Shown: piece by piece, positions 4,363 to 6,827 of the stretch
How positions within the stretch are numbered: position 1 is the stretch's first letter
Layout of the letters: every line of letters starts with the position of its first letter
From: UBA1550 sp049294435
Lineage (GTDB): Bacteria > Patescibacteriota > Minisyncoccia > Phycocordibacterales > UBA1550
DNA: 6,827 nucleotides
Reading direction: 5' to 3'
Assembly (NCBI GenBank): GCA_049294435.1
Contig: JBAQCU010000056.1
Span: forward strand, 1 to 6,827
Program-made: the position numbers and the translations under genes
Notes under the pieces: model-generated
The model's database searches: none
Told to the model about the DNA's origin: nothing
The model's input: the letters and a program-made list of their open reading frames with translations, nothing else

Positions 4363-4691
4363 CAGAAATTACTTTTGATGAATTTAATAAAGCAGATATA
4401 CGCATAGGCACAATTCTTTCTGTTGAAAAAGTTCCCGACGCGGACAAACTTTTGAAACTTATGATTGATATGGGCGAGGAGAAACCGCGTCAGATTCTTT
4501 CGGGTATTGCAATGCACTACGAGGACCCACAGGTGCTTGTGGGCAAACAGGTGCCTGTCCTTGCGAATCTACCGACACGCACAATTCGAGGACTTGAGAG
4601 CCAGGGGATGGTATTGTATGCGGTGGGGACCGACCTACTCACCACTGTCGAGCCTTCACGCGTGGTGCCGAACGGGACGCCAGTACAGTAG
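4359..4691 (+). CDS. Stand-alone tRNA-binding OB-fold protein (Trbp111 / MetRS beta-like)
   Basis: These 110 residues consist of a single tRNA_bind (EMAP/Trbp111) OB-fold domain with nothing fused to it. Family motifs are clear: FNKADIRIGTILSVEKVPDADKLL (9-32), RQILSGIA (44-51), GKQVPVLANLPTRTIRGLESQGMVL (62-86). Proteins of this size are dimeric structure-specific tRNA binders. In many bacteria the same domain is the C-terminal appendix of methionyl-tRNA synthetase, and single-domain copies are often annotated as MetRS subunit beta. CsaA is a related family with a chaperone label. A tRNA-binding partner for a MetRS encoded elsewhere is the likely role. The gene overlaps ruvX by four bases, suggesting translational coupling. 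Transcription may end in the AT-rich spacer that follows. Confidence 0.88.
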   Translation: MTEITFDEFNKADIRIGTILSVEKVPDADKLLKLMIDMGEEKPRQILSGIAMHYEDPQVLVGKQVPVLANLPTRTIRGLESQGMVLYAVGTDLLTTVEPSRVVPNGTPVQ

Positions 4692-4811
4692 GGGTTTTAA
4701 AAATTTCAAATATTAAATTTCAAATTTCTAAATAAATTCTAGTTTTTAAAAATTAAACATTGAAATATTGTTTAAAAATTTGAAATTTGAAATTAAAAAT
4801 TACCTTTAACT
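4692..4811. repeat. AT-rich spacer with short inverted repeats
   Basis: This 120-bp spacer is nearly pure A and T. AAATTTCAAATTT (4715-4727) is the exact reverse complement of AAATTTGAAATTT (4776-4788). Further partial pairs lie between (AAACA at about 4755-4759 with TGTTT at 4769-4773). Together the region could fold into an irregular hairpin centred near 4751. It separates the ruvX pair from yqaA. It may hold the terminator of the former and the promoter of the latter, but I cannot assign a clear -10 or -35. Similar AAATTTGAAATTT-type spacers are, from memory, common in CPR genomes. Confidence 0.55.
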
Positions 4812-5411
4812 ATGCAACAACAGCTTCAGACATTAAAAGACTCTTTAACATCGTGGGCGATACGCCACGCTGAGGGAAAGAACGCAAAGTGGTGGCTTTT
4901 TGGTATTTCTTTTGCGGAATCTTCGTTTTTCCCTGTTCCACCAGATGTCCTTCTTGTGGCGATACTTATGACAAAGGAACGCGTCCGAGCATTTTATTAC
5001 GCGAGCATCACAACCCTCGGGTCCGTGCTCGGTGGGCTTCTTGGTTACGCAATAGGATATTTTTTCTTTCAGACGGTCGGCATATGGCTCGTAAATACAT
5101 ATCATCTAGAAACACAAATGGTTACCGTACAGAAACTTTTTTTAGACAACGCGTTCTTTGCGATATTTGTAGCGGCATTCACACCAATCCCTTACAAAGT
5201 ATTTACCATTGCAGGAGGACTTTTTGGAATTAGCATCCCAACGTTAATCATTGCGTCTATCCTTGGTCGTGGCGGAAGATTTTTTGCAGTAGCGATTGTG
5301 ATGCGATACTTTGGCGCACATATTGTGCGAATATTTTATGAATACTTTAACTTTATCTCGTTTGTTATTGTCGTTGTCCTAGGAATTGTCCTCTACGCTT
5401 TCTTTTTATAG
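4812..5411 (+). CDS. yqaA: YqaA/DedA-type VTT-domain membrane protein
   Basis: This is a 199-residue integral membrane protein of the VTT (SNARE-associated) family, YqaA branch. DedA-superfamily proteins are linked to lipid carrier transport and membrane potential upkeep; the job of YqaA itself is unknown. Diagnostic segments are FAESSFFPVPPDVLL (34-48, the re-entrant loop with E36 and the double proline), a glycine-rich helix (GSVLGGLLGYAIGYFF, 70-85), FTPIPYKVFTIAGG (123-136, second re-entrant loop) and GRGGRFF (152-158). A last hydrophobic helix covers about 178-199. The ATG lies just after the AT-rich spacer, with no Shine-Dalgarno sequence. The pilM gene begins 18 bases downstream on the same strand, with its own TATAAT. 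Confidence 0.9.
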   Translation: MQQQLQTLKDSLTSWAIRHAEGKNAKWWLFGISFAESSFFPVPPDVLLVAILMTKERVRAFYYASITTLGSVLGGLLGYAIGYFFFQTVGIWLVNTYHLETQMVTVQKLFLDNAFFAIFVAAFTPIPYKVFTIAGGLFGISIPTLIIASILGRGGRFFAVAIVMRYFGAHIVRIFYEYFNFISFVIVVVLGIVLYAFFL

Positions 5412-5416
5412 TGAGG

Positions 5417-5422
5417 TATAAT
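5417..5422 (+). promoter_or_regulatory. -10 box of pilM
   Basis: A perfect TATAAT sits in the 18-base gap between yqaA and pilM and ends seven bases before the pilM ATG. A transcript would start at the ATG. A GAGG at 5413-5416 is 13 bases from the ATG, too far for normal ribosome binding. No good -35 is seen. Confidence 0.55.
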
Positions 5423-5429
5423 GTAATGG

Positions 5430-6506
5430 ATGAAGAGAAGTAAATTTTATCAATTTTTCCCGCCACCACAGTTTCTTCAAATGCCTATGGTAGGTCTAGA
5501 TATCTCAGATGTTTCTATGCGTTTTGTTGAGCTTGTTGAAAAACGCAAAGGTTATGTAATCGGCCGTTTTGGAGAGCGAGCAATTCCGCGTGGCATTATA
5601 GAATCGGGCGAAATAAAAAAACCTTCAGAACTCCGTGTAATTTTCAGTGATATTCAAAAAATATATAAATTGGAATTTGTTTCAGTTTCTCTACCCGAAG
5701 AAAAAGCGTATTTGTTTGAGCTCCGTCTTCCTGCGATAAAGTACGACGATATTCGTGGCGCTATTGAGCTGGTGCTTGAGGAACACGTTCCGATAAAAGT
5801 CGACGAAGTGATTTTTGATTACGACATCATAAAAGAAGACGAGGCATTTATTGATGTGAGCGTGTCGGCTGTGTCTAGATTATTGGTTGATGGATATCTT
5901 GAGGCATTTTCAGAGTCAGGAATAATACCTGTTGCTTTTGAGGTGGAGGCGCACTCCATTGCGCGCTCTGTTATACCTGAGAAAGATAAGGGTACCTTTA
6001 TGACTGTAGATTTTGGAAAAACGCGCACTGGGATAACCATCATATCTGAAGGGGCTGTGCAATTCACATCGACGGTTCCCGTAGGAGGCATATCACTCAT
6101 AGAAGCTATCGCAAAAAATCTAAAAGTGCCTTACGATGAAGCGGAAAAAATAAAGCACGAGCAAGGAATCTCCGATAGAAACACAGATGAGGACTTGTCC
6201 CTTGCTTTTATGTCAACCGTGTCAATATTGCGAGACGAAATAATCAAACACCAAACATATTGGCAGGGACACAATGACGATTATGGGAAAAAACGACCCA
6301 TGATACAAAAAATATATTTATGTGGTGGGGATTCAAACCTAACTGGATTTGCAAGCTATTTGGCTTCAGGACTTTCATCACCAGTAGAACTTGCGAATGC
6401 AATGGTGAATGTAAACACGCTTGATGCATATATCCCGGAAATTAGCTTCAGTGACTCACTCAGGTATGCAACGGCGCTCGGTCTTGCGCTGCGTAGACCT
6501 CAATAA
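5430..6506 (+). CDS. pilM: Type IV pilus assembly protein PilM
   Basis: PilM is the cytoplasmic actin-like ATPase-fold protein of the type IV pilus inner-membrane platform. It binds the N-terminal tail of PilN. This copy has 358 residues, the usual size. MVGLDISDVSMRFVEL (20-35) is the first phosphate-binding motif. An SHS2-type domain spans about 85-155. TVDFGKTRTGITII (192-205) is the second phosphate motif. YLCGGDSNLTGFASYL (296-311) is the adenosine motif, and ATALGLALR closes the fold. The N-terminal FYQFFPPPQFL segment is typical of CPR PilM proteins. The gene is followed nine bases later by pilN, the conserved order. Pili in such organisms are thought to serve host attachment or DNA uptake, which cannot be decided here. 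Confidence 0.95.
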   Translation: MKRSKFYQFFPPPQFLQMPMVGLDISDVSMRFVELVEKRKGYVIGRFGERAIPRGIIESGEIKKPSELRVIFSDIQKIYKLEFVSVSLPEEKAYLFELRLPAIKYDDIRGAIELVLEEHVPIKVDEVIFDYDIIKEDEAFIDVSVSAVSRLLVDGYLEAFSESGIIPVAFEVEAHSIARSVIPEKDKGTFMTVDFGKTRTGITIISEGAVQFTSTVPVGGISLIEAIAKNLKVPYDEAEKIKHEQGISDRNTDEDLSLAFMSTVSILRDEIIKHQTYWQGHNDDYGKKRPMIQKIYLCGGDSNLTGFASYLASGLSSPVELANAMVNVNTLDAYIPEISFSDSLRYATALGLALRRPQ

Positions 6507-6515
6507 ACACGTATC

Positions 6516-6827
6516 ATGCTCAATATTCTCTCTACAACAGAAAAGAAAAAAATCCTTATCGAATATCGTCTTCGGCTTGCAGTTGTGTCTGTTTTTGCTG
6601 TTGGCGCGCTCGCTCTGGCAAGTTTGGTTCTATTTATGCCAGCGTATACACTTGCTGTGTCAAAATATAACACATCAGAAAAACATCTCGTTGCGCTTGA
6701 AAAAAAATACGGGGAAGCTGGGCAAGAAAAGGAGCTCATCGCGCAGATTCGCGATATAAACAATAAAATATTGTTACTTCTGAGCGGTGACGCGACTGCG
6801 CGACTCACGCTGTCGCAAACTATAACA
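6516..6827 (+). CDS. pilN: Type IV pilus assembly protein PilN, N-terminal part (cut by the window end)
   Basis: From the ATG at 6516, 104 codons stay open to the last base. The cytoplasmic start MLNILSTTEKKKILIEYRLR corresponds to the PilM-binding tail and basic stretch of PilN. It is shorter and less like INLLP than in Proteobacteria but of the usual CPR form. Residues about 21-44 (AVVSVFAVGALALASLVLF) form the single membrane helix. The rest, rich in K, E and Q with heptad-like leucines (KYNTSEKHLVALEKKYGEAG onward), is the start of the extracytoplasmic coiled coil. The gene lies nine bases after pilM with no promoter of its own, so they form one operon. The remainder of the gene, probably followed by pilO, lies beyond the window. 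Confidence 0.85.
   Translation, partial: MLNILSTTEKKKILIEYRLRLAVVSVFAVGALALASLVLFMPAYTLAVSKYNTSEKHLVALEKKYGEAGQEKELIAQIRDINNKILLLLSGDATARLTLSQTIT

Noticed and set aside
4359..4691. Truncated methionyl-tRNA synthetase
   Set aside because: The domain is complete with its own start and stop and is coupled to ruvX. No catalytic HIGH or KMSKS domain lies upstream.
1..6827. CRISPR array
   Set aside because: No set of regularly spaced direct repeats of 20-40 bases is visible anywhere. The repeats found are inverted.

Overview
The window reads as chromosome from a small-genome bacterium of the Patescibacteria/CPR type, most likely a Parcubacteria-like lineage. This is inferred from the gene set and its style: a small two-helix CPR-type hypothetical protein, a short CcdA, an Amidase_3 plus peptidoglycan-binding fusion, an orphan tRNA-binding OB-fold protein, YqaA, PilM and PilN. 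The genes are compact, have no Shine-Dalgarno sequences, and often have a -10 hexamer directly in front of the start codon. The tRNA genes lack encoded CCA. No rRNA or other strong phylogenetic marker is present, so the lineage is an inference.

Layout. Positions 1-213 hold no gene that I can support but are dense in inverted repeats. tRNA-Arg (214-285, minus) and a small membrane protein gene (402-881, minus) follow. A 210-bp divergent promoter region separates that gene from ccdA (1092-1802, plus). Next come a cell-wall amidase (1819-3072, plus) and a bidirectional terminator-like hairpin (3086-3115). Convergent to these are tRNA-Ser (3126-3207, minus) and an HNH endonuclease gene (3193-3852, minus). 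After a short divergent promoter come ruvX and an overlapping tRNA-binding gene (3958-4691), a 120-bp AT-rich repeat spacer, yqaA (4812-5411), pilM (5430-6506) and the start of pilN (6516 to the window end).

The most striking feature is a 151-bp element, 3360-3510, inserted in the HNH gene. It has perfect 16-bp terminal inverted repeats, is an imperfect palindrome over its whole length, and is flanked by a 5-bp direct repeat (ATTAT). Removing the element and one repeat copy restores a continuous HNH reading frame exactly between the first CxxC pair and the HH motif of the nuclease core. It looks like a MITE-type non-autonomous element.

Functional grouping. CcdA (electron export for thiol-disulfide exchange) and the secreted amidase belong to the cell envelope. 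RuvX and the OB-fold protein belong to RNA processing and translation. YqaA is an integral membrane protein. PilM and PilN begin a type IV pilus assembly-platform operon that continues past the window end.

Two themes cut across the genes. Several start codons lie 6-8 nt after a -10-like hexamer, which suggests leaderless transcripts. Both tRNA genes are followed by a nested structure: a long perfect hairpin enclosed by a sequence complementary to the tRNA 3' end.
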